Assembly: GCA_023421245.1 (NCBI GenBank)
Contig: JAEZTV010000027.1
Coordinates: 92,058 to 156,057 of the forward strand
DNA: 64,000 nucleotides
Direction: 5' to 3'
DNA from: Bacillota bacterium
Lineage (GTDB): Bacteria; Bacillota; Clostridia; Oscillospirales; Ruminococcaceae
How positions within the stretch are numbered: position 1 is the first letter of the stretch; the number at the start of each line of letters is the position of its first letter. A program made the position numbers and the translations under genes. The notes beneath the pieces are model-generated. The model was not told the DNA's origin. It made no database searches and saw only the letters and a list, made by a program, of their open reading frames with translations. Shown here one piece after another: positions 17,050-24,690 of this stretch.

Positions 17050-18105
17050 GGGGCTACTGGCCCAACCGGCCCAACCGGCCCAACTGGCCCGACGGGTCCA
17101 GACGGCCCAACCGGTCCAGACGGTCCAACGGGTCCAACAGGTCCAGACGGTCCAACCGGTCCAGACGGTCCAACCGGTCCAGACGGACCAACAGGTCCAG
17201 ACGGTCCAACCGGCCCAACTGGTCCAACGGGTCCAGACGGCCCAACCGGCCCAACTGGTCCAGACGGTCCAACCGGCCCAACGGGTCCAGACGGTCCGAC
17301 GGGTCCAGACGGTCCAACCGGTCCAACGGGTCCAGACGGCCCAACGGGTCCAACGGGTCCAGACGGTCCAACCGGTCCAACCGGTCCAACGGGTCCAGAC
17401 GGCCCAACCGGCCCAACCGGCCCAACCGGTCCAACTGGTCCAGACGGCCCAACCGGACCCACGGGTCCAGACGGCCCAACCGGCCCAACTGGTCCAGACG
17501 GCCCAACCGGCCCAGATGGCCCAACCGGCCCAACCGGTCCAGACGGCCCAACAGGTCCAGACGGCCCAACCGGTCCAACGGGTCCAGACGGCCCAACCGG
17601 TCCGACGGGTCCAGACGGCCCAACCGGCCCAACGGGTCCAGACGGCCCAACTGGCCCAACGGGTCCAACGGGTCCCACCGGCCCGACCGGTCCGGAGTTT
17701 ATTGATACGTTTCTAAGCGCAGTTGAAGCCCCCGGAATTACAATTTCAGCTGGGGGCACAGTAGACTTTGGCACAAACGGAGCCATTGGCGGTACCAATA
17801 TCGGGCATGTGGCGGGAAGCGATACGTTCACCCTGGCGGCTAACCAAACCTATCAGGTTAGCTACACGGTAAGCGGTACGACAGCAGCTCTGTTATCGAT
17901 GAACTTCATTTTGCAGCTCAACGGTGTCACAGTTCCTGGAAGCAATGCCGCAAGCGGCCTTATCGCAGGAATGCAGACAGCGACGGGATATGCATATATC
18001 ACTACGCCGGCTGCGCCCGATCCCAGCACACTGACGGTTGTGAATAATACGTTGGGTATCGTAATCAATACGGCTGCCAGTATCTCTATTATGCAAATTG
18101 GATAG
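17047..18105 (+). CDS. collagen-like exosporium-type protein, 5'-truncated
   Basis: Surface glycoprotein of the BclA type. 72 uninterrupted Gly-X-Y triplets (17050-17697), almost all GPT or GPD, would fold as a collagen triple helix. They are followed by a 135-aa C-terminal domain (DTFLSAVEAPGITISAGGTVDFGTN to AASISIMQIG) like the trimerising BclA C-terminal domain. The only start is TTG 17047, with no Shine-Dalgarno sequence. The N-terminal targeting region normal in such proteins is absent, and the prophage integrase ends 38 bp upstream. I infer that integration removed the 5' end. Thr in GPT triplets is the glycosylation site in Bacillus BclA, and two glycosyltransferase genes follow. Confidence 0.8.
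   Translation: MGATGPTGPTGPTGPTGPDGPTGPDGPTGPTGPDGPTGPDGPTGPDGPTGPDGPTGPTGPTGPDGPTGPTGPDGPTGPTGPDGPTGPDGPTGPTGPDGPTGPTGPDGPTGPTGPTGPDGPTGPTGPTGPTGPDGPTGPTGPDGPTGPTGPDGPTGPDGPTGPTGPDGPTGPDGPTGPTGPDGPTGPTGPDGPTGPTGPDGPTGPTGPTGPTGPTGPEFIDTFLSAVEAPGITISAGGTVDFGTNGAIGGTNIGHVAGSDTFTLAANQTYQVSYTVSGTTAALLSMNFILQLNGVTVPGSNAASGLIAGMQTATGYAYITTPAAPDPSTLTVVNNTLGIVINTAASISIMQIG
17050..17697 (+). repeat. 9-bp periodic tandem repeat coding Gly-Pro-Thr/Asp
   Basis: 72 tandem 9-bp units of the type GGTCCAACG or GGCCCAGAC. The unit length and strong bias toward T or D at the third triplet position keep long open frames on both strands. The array is a likely hotspot for slipped-strand length change. It is protein-coding, not a CRISPR. 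Confidence 0.95.
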
Positions 18106-18139
18106 CTATCTGACTGAATAAGAAAAGAAAGATATGTGA

Positions 18140-18175
18140 AACGCAGGGCTTTGTCGTATGGCAAGGCCCTGCGTT
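18140..18175 (+). terminator. hairpin after collagen-like gene
   Basis: 10-bp arms AACGCAGGGC (18140-18149) and GCCCTGCGTT (18166-18175) separate the collagen-like gene from the glycosyltransferases. A poly-T tract is lacking on the + side, so it may be a weak terminator or an mRNA-stabilising hairpin. Confidence 0.5.
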
Positions 18176-18241
18176 ATGTGTCATAGCGCATGTTGAAAAC
18201 ATATAGTGGTATAAGCGGAAAAGGAAAGGGGTGAGGGTGGT

Positions 18242-19336
18242 ATGGGCAGGTATACCATCTGCGTATATGCCATCTGCAAGAATGAAGAACAGTTTGTAGA
18301 CCGTTGGATGGATGCAGTGGGTGAGGCGGATATGGTGGTGGTGACCGATACCGGTTCTACCGACAATACCGTCCAAAAACTGCGGGGTCGCGGTGCAGTT
18401 GTATATATAGAGCAAATTACCCCCTGGCGATTTGATACCGCGCGTAACCGCTCGATGGACTATATTCCGCCGGATGTGGATATCTGTGTCTGCAACGATC
18501 TGGACGAGGTATTTGAAAAGGGCTGGAGAAAGAAGCTTGAAGATGCATGGAAACCTGAATATACGCGCGCACGATATCTGTTTAACTATTCACTGGATGA
18601 AAACGGCGCGCCGATTAAGCAGTATACGATGGAAAAAATACACCGCCGCCATGACTTCCGCTGGGTGCATCCGGTTCATGAGGTGCTGGAATACAGCGGA
18701 AGTGATCCGGACAGGAGCGTATGGGTGGATATGACGCTCAACCACTATCCCGATGCCGGCAAATCGCGCGGACAATATCTGCCGCTGCTTGAGCTTTCCG
18801 CACAAGAAAACCCGCTGGACGACCGTGCGGCATTTTGGCTAGGCAGAGAGTATCTCTATCACGCACAATATGACAAGGCCATCCGCCAGCTCAAACGGCA
18901 TCTGGCGCTTCCCACCGCACGTTGGGCGGAGGAACGCTGTGCATCGATGCGCTGCATGGCATCTGCGTATGAAAATATGGCTGAGCCGCTTATGGCAAAG
19001 CGGTGGCTGTTGCGTGCAATCGCCGAGTGCGGCGAGGTGCGCGAACCGTATTACGACCTGCTGAAGCTCTCTTACCACAGAAGAGAATGGACACTTGCAG
19101 CCGCAATGACGGAATGTACCCTTGCCATCACACAAAAAAGCGGCAGCTATCTTACCAATGAGGCTGCATGGGGTACAGCCGTGTATGATTACGGCGCTAT
19201 TGCCTGCTATCATATCGGGCTGTACCAAAGGGCGTATTTGTATATTCAGGCTGCATGCAAGCTTTGTCCTGACGATAAACGGTTGCAGCAAAACCGCGCT
19301 ATAATTGCTGAAAAGTGCAATGAGAAAGGGGAGTGA
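18242..19336 (+). CDS. GT2 glycosyltransferase with C-terminal TPRs (first copy)
   Basis: Family 2 glycosyltransferase, 364 aa, starting YTICVYAICKNEEQFVDRWMDAVGEADMVVVTDTGSTDNTV, a classic GT-A nucleotide-sugar fold. The metal-binding DxD-type motif is NDLDEVF (about residue 84-90). After about residue 190 come TPR-like helices (AAFWLGREYLYHAQYDKAIRQLKRHLAL, YDYGAIACYHIGLYQRAYLYIQAACKLCPDDKRL). The layout matches glycosyltransferases that modify spore or flagellar proteins. It sits downstream of the collagen-like gene and only 3 bp before a close paralogue, so I infer that it adds sugar to the GPT threonines. No membrane segment is seen. Confidence 0.88.
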   Translation: MGRYTICVYAICKNEEQFVDRWMDAVGEADMVVVTDTGSTDNTVQKLRGRGAVVYIEQITPWRFDTARNRSMDYIPPDVDICVCNDLDEVFEKGWRKKLEDAWKPEYTRARYLFNYSLDENGAPIKQYTMEKIHRRHDFRWVHPVHEVLEYSGSDPDRSVWVDMTLNHYPDAGKSRGQYLPLLELSAQENPLDDRAAFWLGREYLYHAQYDKAIRQLKRHLALPTARWAEERCASMRCMASAYENMAEPLMAKRWLLRAIAECGEVREPYYDLLKLSYHRREWTLAAAMTECTLAITQKSGSYLTNEAAWGTAVYDYGAIACYHIGLYQRAYLYIQAACKLCPDDKRLQQNRAIIAEKCNEKGE

Positions 19337-19339
19337 CGG

Positions 19340-20446
19340 GTGAGTAATCGATACAAGGTATGTGTCTATGCCATCTGCAAAAACGAGGAGCAGTTTGTGG
19401 ACCAGTGGATAGATTCTATGTGCGAGGCTGACCAGATTGTGGTAACCGATACCGGTTCGTCCGACAACACCGTAAAAAGGTTGCTTGCGCGCGGAGCGGA
19501 GGTATATGTTGAGAATATCGACCCGTGGCGGTTTGACGAAGCGCGGAACCGTTCTCTTTCCCATGTGCCGGACGACGCCGACATCTGCGTGTGTACCGAT
19601 CTGGATGAAATATTTCTGCCGGGATGGCGTAGCAGGCTGGAAGAGCAGTGGAGCGATACCGCTACCATGGGTAAGTATCTGTACAACTGGAGCCTGAAAG
19701 AGGACGGCTCGCCCGATGTTCAGTTTACCTATTTCAAGGTGCATACTAAGCGAGACTACATCTGGGCGTATCCCGTACATGAATGCCTGCGTTATGTTGG
19801 CAGCAGCGCACCTGTTGAGGTGTTTATCGACGGTATGGTGCTCAACCATTATCCTGACCATAGTAAATCGCGCTCAAACTACCTGCCGCTGCTCGAACTC
19901 GGTGTGAAAGAATCCCCGCAGGATGACCGGATGAATTACTATCTTGGCAGGGAGTATTTCTTTTTAGGCAGGTGGCAGGCCTGTATCGATGTGCAGCAGC
20001 GTTATTTAAAGCTTCCCACCGCTACATGGGAGGAAGAACGCTGCGCCGCAATGCGGCTGATAGCGCGATGCTGTAACTACCTGCAAAATCGTGAACAATC
20101 GCGCAGCTGGTTTTATCGTGCCGTTGCCGAATGTCCTTCCATGCGAGAGCCATATGTTGAGTTTGCACACGCGGCGCATGGCTGGCAGGACTGGCTGCTG
20201 TGCTTGTGTATGGCAGAGCAGGCCCTTACTATTACCCAAAAATCAAAAACCTATATCAATGTTGGCAACGCATGGGATCATACCCCGTATGACCTTGCCG
20301 CAATTGCGTGCTGGAACCTGCGGCTTTACGAAAAGGCGGTGAGCTATGAACGGCAGGCGATTGCTATAACCCCAAATGACGCAAGGCTAAATGCGAACCT
20401 TCATCTTTTTGAAAAGCGCGTTCATCAGTGCACAACAAACCAATAA
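19340..20446 (+). CDS. GT2 glycosyltransferase with C-terminal TPRs (second copy)
   Basis: A 368-aa paralogue of the preceding gene, nearly colinear: YKVCVYAICKNEEQFVDQWIDSMCEADQIVVTDTGSSDNTV, then CTDLDEIFLPGWR as the DxD-type motif, and TPR-like helices in the C-terminal half (YYLGREYFFLGRWQACIDVQQRYL, DLAAIACWNLRLYEKAVSYERQAIAITPNDARLN). The GTG start at 19340 has GAAAGGGGAG upstream. The pair probably arose by tandem duplication and could add two successive sugars. The acceptor is inferred from the neighbouring collagen-like protein. Confidence 0.88.
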   Translation: MSNRYKVCVYAICKNEEQFVDQWIDSMCEADQIVVTDTGSSDNTVKRLLARGAEVYVENIDPWRFDEARNRSLSHVPDDADICVCTDLDEIFLPGWRSRLEEQWSDTATMGKYLYNWSLKEDGSPDVQFTYFKVHTKRDYIWAYPVHECLRYVGSSAPVEVFIDGMVLNHYPDHSKSRSNYLPLLELGVKESPQDDRMNYYLGREYFFLGRWQACIDVQQRYLKLPTATWEEERCAAMRLIARCCNYLQNREQSRSWFYRAVAECPSMREPYVEFAHAAHGWQDWLLCLCMAEQALTITQKSKTYINVGNAWDHTPYDLAAIACWNLRLYEKAVSYERQAIAITPNDARLNANLHLFEKRVHQCTTNQ

Positions 20447-20454
20447 GCAAATGC

Positions 20455-20491
20455 AAAAAGCACAACCGCTGGTGAAGCGGTTGTGCTTTTT
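20455..20491. terminator. bidirectional terminator
   Basis: Perfect 16-bp arms (20455-20470 and 20476-20491), with an A-run at one end and a T-run at the other and a 5-nt loop. It serves both the glycosyltransferase operon and the convergent flavodoxin operon. Confidence 0.93.
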
Positions 20492-20560
20492 GTGAGGATG
20501 AATCCTCTGCGGCTAGAAATGTATGTAGAATAAGAAATAAACAAACTAATAGGGGGTGCA

Positions 20561-20980
20561 TCAAAATGATGCAAAGTTTGTGCCAAACTTGCGGCAACGG
20601 GCAAGCCCCGCATCATTCGGCGTTTCATTGAGAATAAGCCCTTCTTCAAACAGCTGTGCGCCGGAGGCATTAACGCGCTCCTGCCAGTCGCGCATCCACT
20701 CACCGTCGCCCCAGCCGTATGAGCCAAACAGAGCAACCTTCTTGCCCGATAGCATTGCCTCAAGCCCGGTGAAGAACGGTTCAAACTCGGATTCCTCCAA
20801 AACCTCTGCGCCCATCGAGGGGCAACCAAGCGCCAATTTATCATATTCTGCGGCATCCGCGACAGAAATCTCCTCCACACGAAACAGCTTGGCCGATGCA
20901 CCAATACCGCCGGTGATTTCCTCTGCCATAGACTCGGTGTTACCGGTGCCGCTCCAATAGATGACTGCAATTTTGCTCAT
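20561..20980 (-). CDS. flavodoxin
   Basis: Small FMN electron carrier (139 aa) that replaces ferredoxin under iron limitation in many clostridia. The FMN phosphate loop SGTGNTESMAEEI is at residues 10-22. The flavin-contacting loop is GSYGWGDGEWMRDW (about 86-99). The gene reads away from a shared promoter with the DUF3793 gene upstream, 43 bp apart, so both are likely one transcript. The operator described at 21618-21655 suggests metal control. Confidence 0.93.
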   Translation of the reverse strand: MSKIAVIYWSGTGNTESMAEEITGGIGASAKLFRVEEISVADAAEYDKLALGCPSMGAEVLEESEFEPFFTGLEAMLSGKKVALFGSYGWGDGEWMRDWQERVNASGAQLFEEGLILNETPNDAGLARCRKFGTNFASF

Positions 20981-21023
20981 TATGTCATACTCCTTTGTGA
21001 TTCAAATTCGTTGCGGTAAAGGC

Positions 21024-21593
21024 TTAGGCCGCGCGAAACAGGCTTGCTAAGCCGCTGTGTTGTTTCAGACGTCTGCACAGCATTTCGCGACAGCGGTCAT
21101 AACGCTGAAACACTGCGGCGGCGTGCTGATGGTTCGAGTATACCTTCCAGTATCCACTTAGCTTACAATCCCTGCCCTTGTTTTGTACAAATGCCGCAAC
21201 ATCCGACACAGGATATCCCAGCAGCACTCCAACATCATGCGGAAATTCTTTTGCGCGTGCAAGGCGAATTTTCAGGTGTGCAATAACGGCGTTTGTACCA
21301 AGAAAAACAGGATACCCCTCTTTGGCCAGATATTGTGAAACCTCAGGGCTCGCCAGATGCTCTTTCATCTGGCGGGCGCGGTACACAAGCAGTAAGACGC
21401 GTTTTTTGCATCCGCACACCGGAGTAAAATAGATATCGCGAGGATTGAGCAGGTGGTTTAGCTCACGCAGCTCCTTCACAAAAGCGGGAAAATCCGCCAT
21501 GGTACAGGATACAAGGCTCGACGGCTTAATCCCTGCAAGGGCGGGAGCGCAATGAAAGGCCAAGCATTCGTCAAGAAGGCGAGACATAGGCAC
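21024..21593 (-). CDS. DUF3793 family protein
   Basis: A 189-aa cytoplasmic protein of DUF3793, a family of unknown function found beside flavodoxin and iron-transport genes in clostridia. Visible features are an N-terminal helical part (LLDECLAFHCAPALAGIKPSSLVSC), FVKELRELNHLLNPRDIYFTPVCGCKKRVLLLVYR and the conserved HDVGVLLGYPVSDVAAFVQNKG. Several cysteines (VCGCKKR, RDCKL) could bind metal, but nothing proves it. It is first in a two-gene operon with flavodoxin and is preceded by a canonical promoter and palindromes. Confidence 0.85.
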   Translation of the reverse strand: MPMSRLLDECLAFHCAPALAGIKPSSLVSCTMADFPAFVKELRELNHLLNPRDIYFTPVCGCKKRVLLLVYRARQMKEHLASPEVSQYLAKEGYPVFLGTNAVIAHLKIRLARAKEFPHDVGVLLGYPVSDVAAFVQNKGRDCKLSGYWKVYSNHQHAAAVFQRYDRCREMLCRRLKQHSGLASLFRAA

Positions 21594-21617
21594 CCTCCTG
21601 TAAGATGTAATATTCGT

Positions 21618-21655
21618 AGTTAACTAACTAAAAGAAACGGTTAGCACTTGCTAAC
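21618..21655. promoter_or_regulatory. candidate metalloregulator operator
   Basis: Two adjacent palindromes: AGTTAACT (21618-21625) and GTTAGC-ACTT-GCTAAC (21640-21655). They lie 13-50 bp downstream of the -10 box of the flavodoxin operon, a position suited to repression. The TTAG/CTAA half-sites resemble DtxR/IdeR-type iron boxes. Which regulator binds is inference. Confidence 0.5.
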
Positions 21656-21667
21656 TTAATGTACTTA

Positions 21668-21696
21668 AGTTTACACGCTAAAGAATAGTTTGTCAA
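21668..21696 (-). promoter_or_regulatory. promoter of the DUF3793-flavodoxin operon
   Basis: On the minus strand, -35 TTGACA (21691-21696) and -10 TAAACT (21668-21673) with exactly 17 bp between them. The region 21697-21794 holds no other gene. Confidence 0.75.
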
Positions 21697-21794
21697 TAGG
21701 TATTTCAAATTATTATACACTAAATTTGTCTGCTTTATACGGGGTGCCGGTTTTCCTTAAAAAGCTTGTTATAAAGCATGAAATCTTTGCACAA

Positions 21795-21838
21795 AACGGT
21801 GCGCGGCGGTAAGAACAACCGCCGCGCATAAAACCGTT
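21795..21838 (-). terminator. terminator of the P-II-like/DUF1538 operon
   Basis: Inner arms GCGCGGCGGT (21801-21810) and ACCGCCGCGC (21818-21827), plus outer AACGGT/ACCGTT pairing, followed by TTTTG on the minus strand. It lies 50 bp after the P-II-like gene stop. Confidence 0.8.
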
Positions 21839-21890
21839 ATAGTTACACTTAACAAAATTCAAAGTCGTCTGCCGCCCTGAAAACAAGGGA

Positions 21891-22556
21891 TTAGTATAAT
21901 CCGTAGGCAAGGCTTACATCTTGTACGAAGATAATGCCGCCGGCAGGATCTTCAATCCCCATCGCCTTGGCAACCGAGTCTACAATAGGCTTTGTTTTTT
22001 CTTTGTTTGTGATGATAAGAGCAATCTCCTTCTCGGGCTCGATCTCCATAGAAAACAGCGTGCTGGTCTCGGCGGCGCCTGCACCGCGCGCGTGAAAGAT
22101 TGTACCGCCGCGTGCGCCGGCCTGTGATGCCGCCTCTATCGCATCTTCTGCACGGCCCCGATCCACAATGACAAAAATAGCCTGATACATTGCGCGTTCC
22201 TCCTCTTCGGTTTGGCCGGCCTCGTCGCTCAAACGTTCCCCGGCGCCGATTGTGGCCGTTACCGGAATACTGAATGTAATACCGTGGTTGGGTTTATCAA
22301 AATGGAACTGCTCACTTAATTTTTTCATGACGGTATAGGCCTTGTGTTGCTCAAAGAGCATTAAAATTATCTCTTTGCGGATATCGGAAAGATCAAGCAG
22401 CCGAAGTAGCGGGCTTGCTGCGGTTCCTCTGCCCAGCAGTACGGTTGCCCCTTGCGCCCCCAGTTTGTTTGCGGCAACCACAATCTTTTCCGCAGTACCA
22501 TAGTTTGCAATGATATAAACAAGCTCCAGTTGGTGAGAATCAGGACTTTGCAGCAT
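21891..22556 (-). CDS. P-II-like regulatory protein, two PII domains
   Basis: A 221-aa protein made of two tandem PII-like (ferredoxin-like) domains. The first covers about residues 1-100 and starts LELVYIIANYGTAEKIVVAANKLGAQGATVLLGRGT. The second covers about 120-221, with IFVIVDRGRAEDAIEAASQAGARGGTIFHARGAG and an EPEKEIALIITNKEKTKPIVDSV tail. The repeated A(R/Q)G(G/A)T pattern matches the PII family, which senses small molecules and gates membrane transporters. It overlaps the DUF1538 gene by 17 bp, so it is probably its dedicated regulator. The ligand is unknown. Confidence 0.85.
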   Translation of the reverse strand: MLQSPDSHQLELVYIIANYGTAEKIVVAANKLGAQGATVLLGRGTAASPLLRLLDLSDIRKEIILMLFEQHKAYTVMKKLSEQFHFDKPNHGITFSIPVTATIGAGERLSDEAGQTEEEERAMYQAIFVIVDRGRAEDAIEAASQAGARGGTIFHARGAGAAETSTLFSMEIEPEKEIALIITNKEKTKPIVDSVAKAMGIEDPAGGIIFVQDVSLAYGLY

Positions 22557-24039
22557 CGGTTTTTCCTCCTGGCTTTTTAGATTTAATTTTATAAATCAAT
22601 CCCAGAATCTGCAATGCAATCAACGGGGTAAGCGCTACCATGGCAATGATGCCAAATCCGTCAAGCAGAACATCCGCGGTGTCAATTGCTTCCGCGGTAC
22701 CCTGCGCAAACGCAAGGATAAACGTCGCAGTCATAGGGCCGGAGGCAACGCCGCCCGAGTCAAACCCAATACCCACAAACAGCTTTGGTGTAACGTAAGA
22801 AAGTGCTACGGCGATGATATAGCCGGGCAACAGATAGTGCCACAGTAAAATCCCGGGCACCACAATCTTTAAAATAGCTAACGCAACCGCGGCGCCTACA
22901 CCAATCGAAAGTGAGACAAGCACCGACTTGCGTTTTACAGAACCGCTTGTTACCTCTTCAATCTGATGCGTTAACACGTGAACGGCGGGCTCGGCAAGGA
23001 TAGTAACAAGGCCGAGCAAAAAGCCAACAAGAAGCACATATATTTTGTTATCCATCAAGGCAATCTGGTAGCCTGTAATTCTGCCGACCTCCATAAATCC
23101 GGCGTTCACACCCGCCAGAAATAACACAAGCCCCAAAAACGAATAAGCAAAGCCCTTTAGAATTCTGTGGAACGCTTTGCGGGCAAGCCTCAGCGTTGCA
23201 AACTGCAGTACAATAAAAATCACCAGCAGCGGCGACAGAGCAAGGAGAATCTCCCCCGAAATGCGGGGCATGATATCGAAAAACGGTGTAAACAGCGCAG
23301 TGGTATTGGAGGCGGCTGTTTCAAGTGTGCCGGTAATCTGCTGTTGCCCTGTTACAAGGCTCATAATCAGTACACCTAGTATTGCACCCGCCGACGCAAT
23401 CGCAACAAGACCAAAGCTGTCTTTTTCAGATGCCTTACTATCCTTTTTCATGGAAGAAACGCCCAGAGCAAGCGCTAGAATAAAAGGTACAGCTAAAGCA
23501 CCTGTGGTAGCGCCCGATGCGTCAAAGGAGATTGCGAGGAACTCAGGGGTTGTAAAGATGGAGAGCGCAAAAATGATAAGATAAATAACTGTCAAAAGTC
23601 GATAGAGGGGAATATTGTAAAGAATACGGATAAAGCCTGCTGCAAGCATAATGGCAATGCCGATGGAAACAACAACCAGAATGCTGAGCTTTGAAATCAT
23701 GCCGGTGGTGACCATATCAACCTGCTCTGCAAGGATATGCAGATCGGGTTCCGCAATCGATACTACAAACCCCAGTAGGGCAGCGCCAAGACCGACCTTC
23801 CATATGCGGTGGGTTTTTGCAAGCACCGCGCCCAGATGATTTCCCATCGGGGTAATGCCGATATCCACACCGGCTAAAAAGATGGACAGCCCGACAATAA
23901 TGAGCATGGAACCAATTAAAAAACGGACCAGATGGTGCGGCTCAAGTGGGGAGATGGTAAAGTGTAGGATTAGTACAATGACGGTAATGGGAAGAACGGA
24001 AAAAACAACTTCTTTGAATTTTTCGGTGAGTACACTCAA
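22540..24039 (-). CDS. DUF1538 membrane protein
   Basis: A 499-aa polytopic membrane protein with about 12 hydrophobic segments, made of two related halves. Both halves contain a G-(I/M)-x-(I/V)-x-x-N/G start (GVDIGITPMGNHLGAVLA and GVNAGFMEVGRITGYQIALM), a (A/I)EP-(D/A)(L/V)H segment (VSIAEPDLHILAEQVDMVTTG and TILAEPAVHVLTHQIEEVTSG) and a FDASGATTGALAVPFILALA or FDSGGVASGPMTATFILAFA motif. The internal repeat suggests an inverted-repeat transporter. The frame starts at TTG 24039 with AAGGGA upstream. Coupling to a PII protein points to nitrogen- or ion-related transport, but the substrate is unknown. Confidence 0.83.
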   Translation of the reverse strand: MSVLTEKFKEVVFSVLPITVIVLILHFTISPLEPHHLVRFLIGSMLIIVGLSIFLAGVDIGITPMGNHLGAVLAKTHRIWKVGLGAALLGFVVSIAEPDLHILAEQVDMVTTGMISKLSILVVVSIGIAIMLAAGFIRILYNIPLYRLLTVIYLIIFALSIFTTPEFLAISFDASGATTGALAVPFILALALGVSSMKKDSKASEKDSFGLVAIASAGAILGVLIMSLVTGQQQITGTLETAASNTTALFTPFFDIMPRISGEILLALSPLLVIFIVLQFATLRLARKAFHRILKGFAYSFLGLVLFLAGVNAGFMEVGRITGYQIALMDNKIYVLLVGFLLGLVTILAEPAVHVLTHQIEEVTSGSVKRKSVLVSLSIGVGAAVALAILKIVVPGILLWHYLLPGYIIAVALSYVTPKLFVGIGFDSGGVASGPMTATFILAFAQGTAEAIDTADVLLDGFGIIAMVALTPLIALQILGLIYKIKSKKPGGKTDAAKS

Positions 24040-24125
24040 ATATATCTCACGTCCCTTCTGTTAGTAGCTTGACACCTTAATTAGGGCCCTCACCGAAACA
24101 CAAAAAATCGCACTGCTTTGCAGTT

Positions 24126-24156
24126 CTTGCACCCTTTCAAGCTGCTCAGGTGCAAG
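24126..24156. repeat. inverted repeat upstream of the DUF1538 operon
   Basis: Arms CTTGCACC (24126-24133) and GGTGCAAG (24149-24156) separated by 15 bp, about 90 bp upstream of the DUF1538 start. This 24040-24380 stretch has no gene. It could hold a regulator site or an mRNA hairpin. The function is not known. Confidence 0.35.
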
Positions 24157-24380
24157 GATTTTGAGTGGTTTGACTTAAAACCCTTACCCATACCGCCAGA
24201 ATTTGCTGCCGGTAGGTCGCCTTTAACTATAAATAATAATTATATTTTACTACAACAAGTAAGTTTGCACAATGAAAAATATAAGCAAACTGAACTTTCT
24301 ATTATTAATACATACAAACAGCCGTGTTATGAACAACGGGAAATATTTAGTATGTTTACAAAAGTCTATAAAAATAAGGC

Positions 24381-24414
24381 ACGGGGGCATTTTGTATTTA
24401 CAAAATGCCCCCGT
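24381..24414 (-). terminator. terminator of the AbrB-family gene
   Basis: Perfect 16-bp arms (24381-24396 and 24399-24414) with a 2-nt loop. On the minus strand they are followed by a T-run (CCTTATTTTTATAG). It lies 24 bp after the stop of the regulator gene. Confidence 0.9.
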
Positions 24415-24438
24415 ACGGTATGGACCTGTGAGAGTCAA

Positions 24439-24690
24439 CTATCTGCCGCTATAGTTTGCAAGCTCTTTAAAGCAGTTCGAGCAGATGTTTTTGCCGCCAA
24501 AGGTGGAGACGTTGCTCGCGTCACCACAGAAGATGCAAGACGGTTCATACTTTTTGAGAATAACCTGGCTGCCTTCCACATAGATTTCCAGAGAGTCCTT
24601 TTCGTTGATGTTCAAGGTGCGGCGAAGCTCAATGGGAAGAACGATGCGCCCGAGTTCATCAACTTTTCTTACAATACCTGTTGATTTCAA
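24439..24690 (-). CDS. abrB: AbrB/SpoVT-type transition regulator with zinc ribbon
   Basis: DNA-binding transition-state regulator, 83 aa. The swapped-hairpin AbrB domain is KSTGIVRKVDELGRIVLPIELRRTLNI, almost identical to Bacillus AbrB in the same span. The C-terminal half has CIFCGDASNVSTFGGKNICSNCFKEL, a four-Cys zinc ribbon found in clostridial versions. I use TTG 24690 as the start because GGAGGT lies at 24698-24703 with 7-nt spacing and other AbrB proteins begin at M-KSTG. An in-frame ATG (24705) is less well placed. The divergent intergenic region to spmA is AT-rich. Confidence 0.9.
   Translation of the reverse strand: MKSTGIVRKVDELGRIVLPIELRRTLNINEKDSLEIYVEGSQVILKKYEPSCIFCGDASNVSTFGGKNICSNCFKELANYSGR

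Noticed and set aside
17050..17697. Possible CRISPR array
   Set aside because: The repeats are contiguous 9-bp units with no spacers and code for Gly-X-Y triplets.
17031..17831. Long minus-strand frame reading GPVGPSGP repeats
   Set aside because: It is a shadow of the 9-bp periodic collagen repeat. The C-terminal domain is coded only on the + strand.
24118..24684. 188-codon + frame across the abrB region
   Set aside because: It is antisense to abrB and contains the terminator hairpin. No homology pattern.
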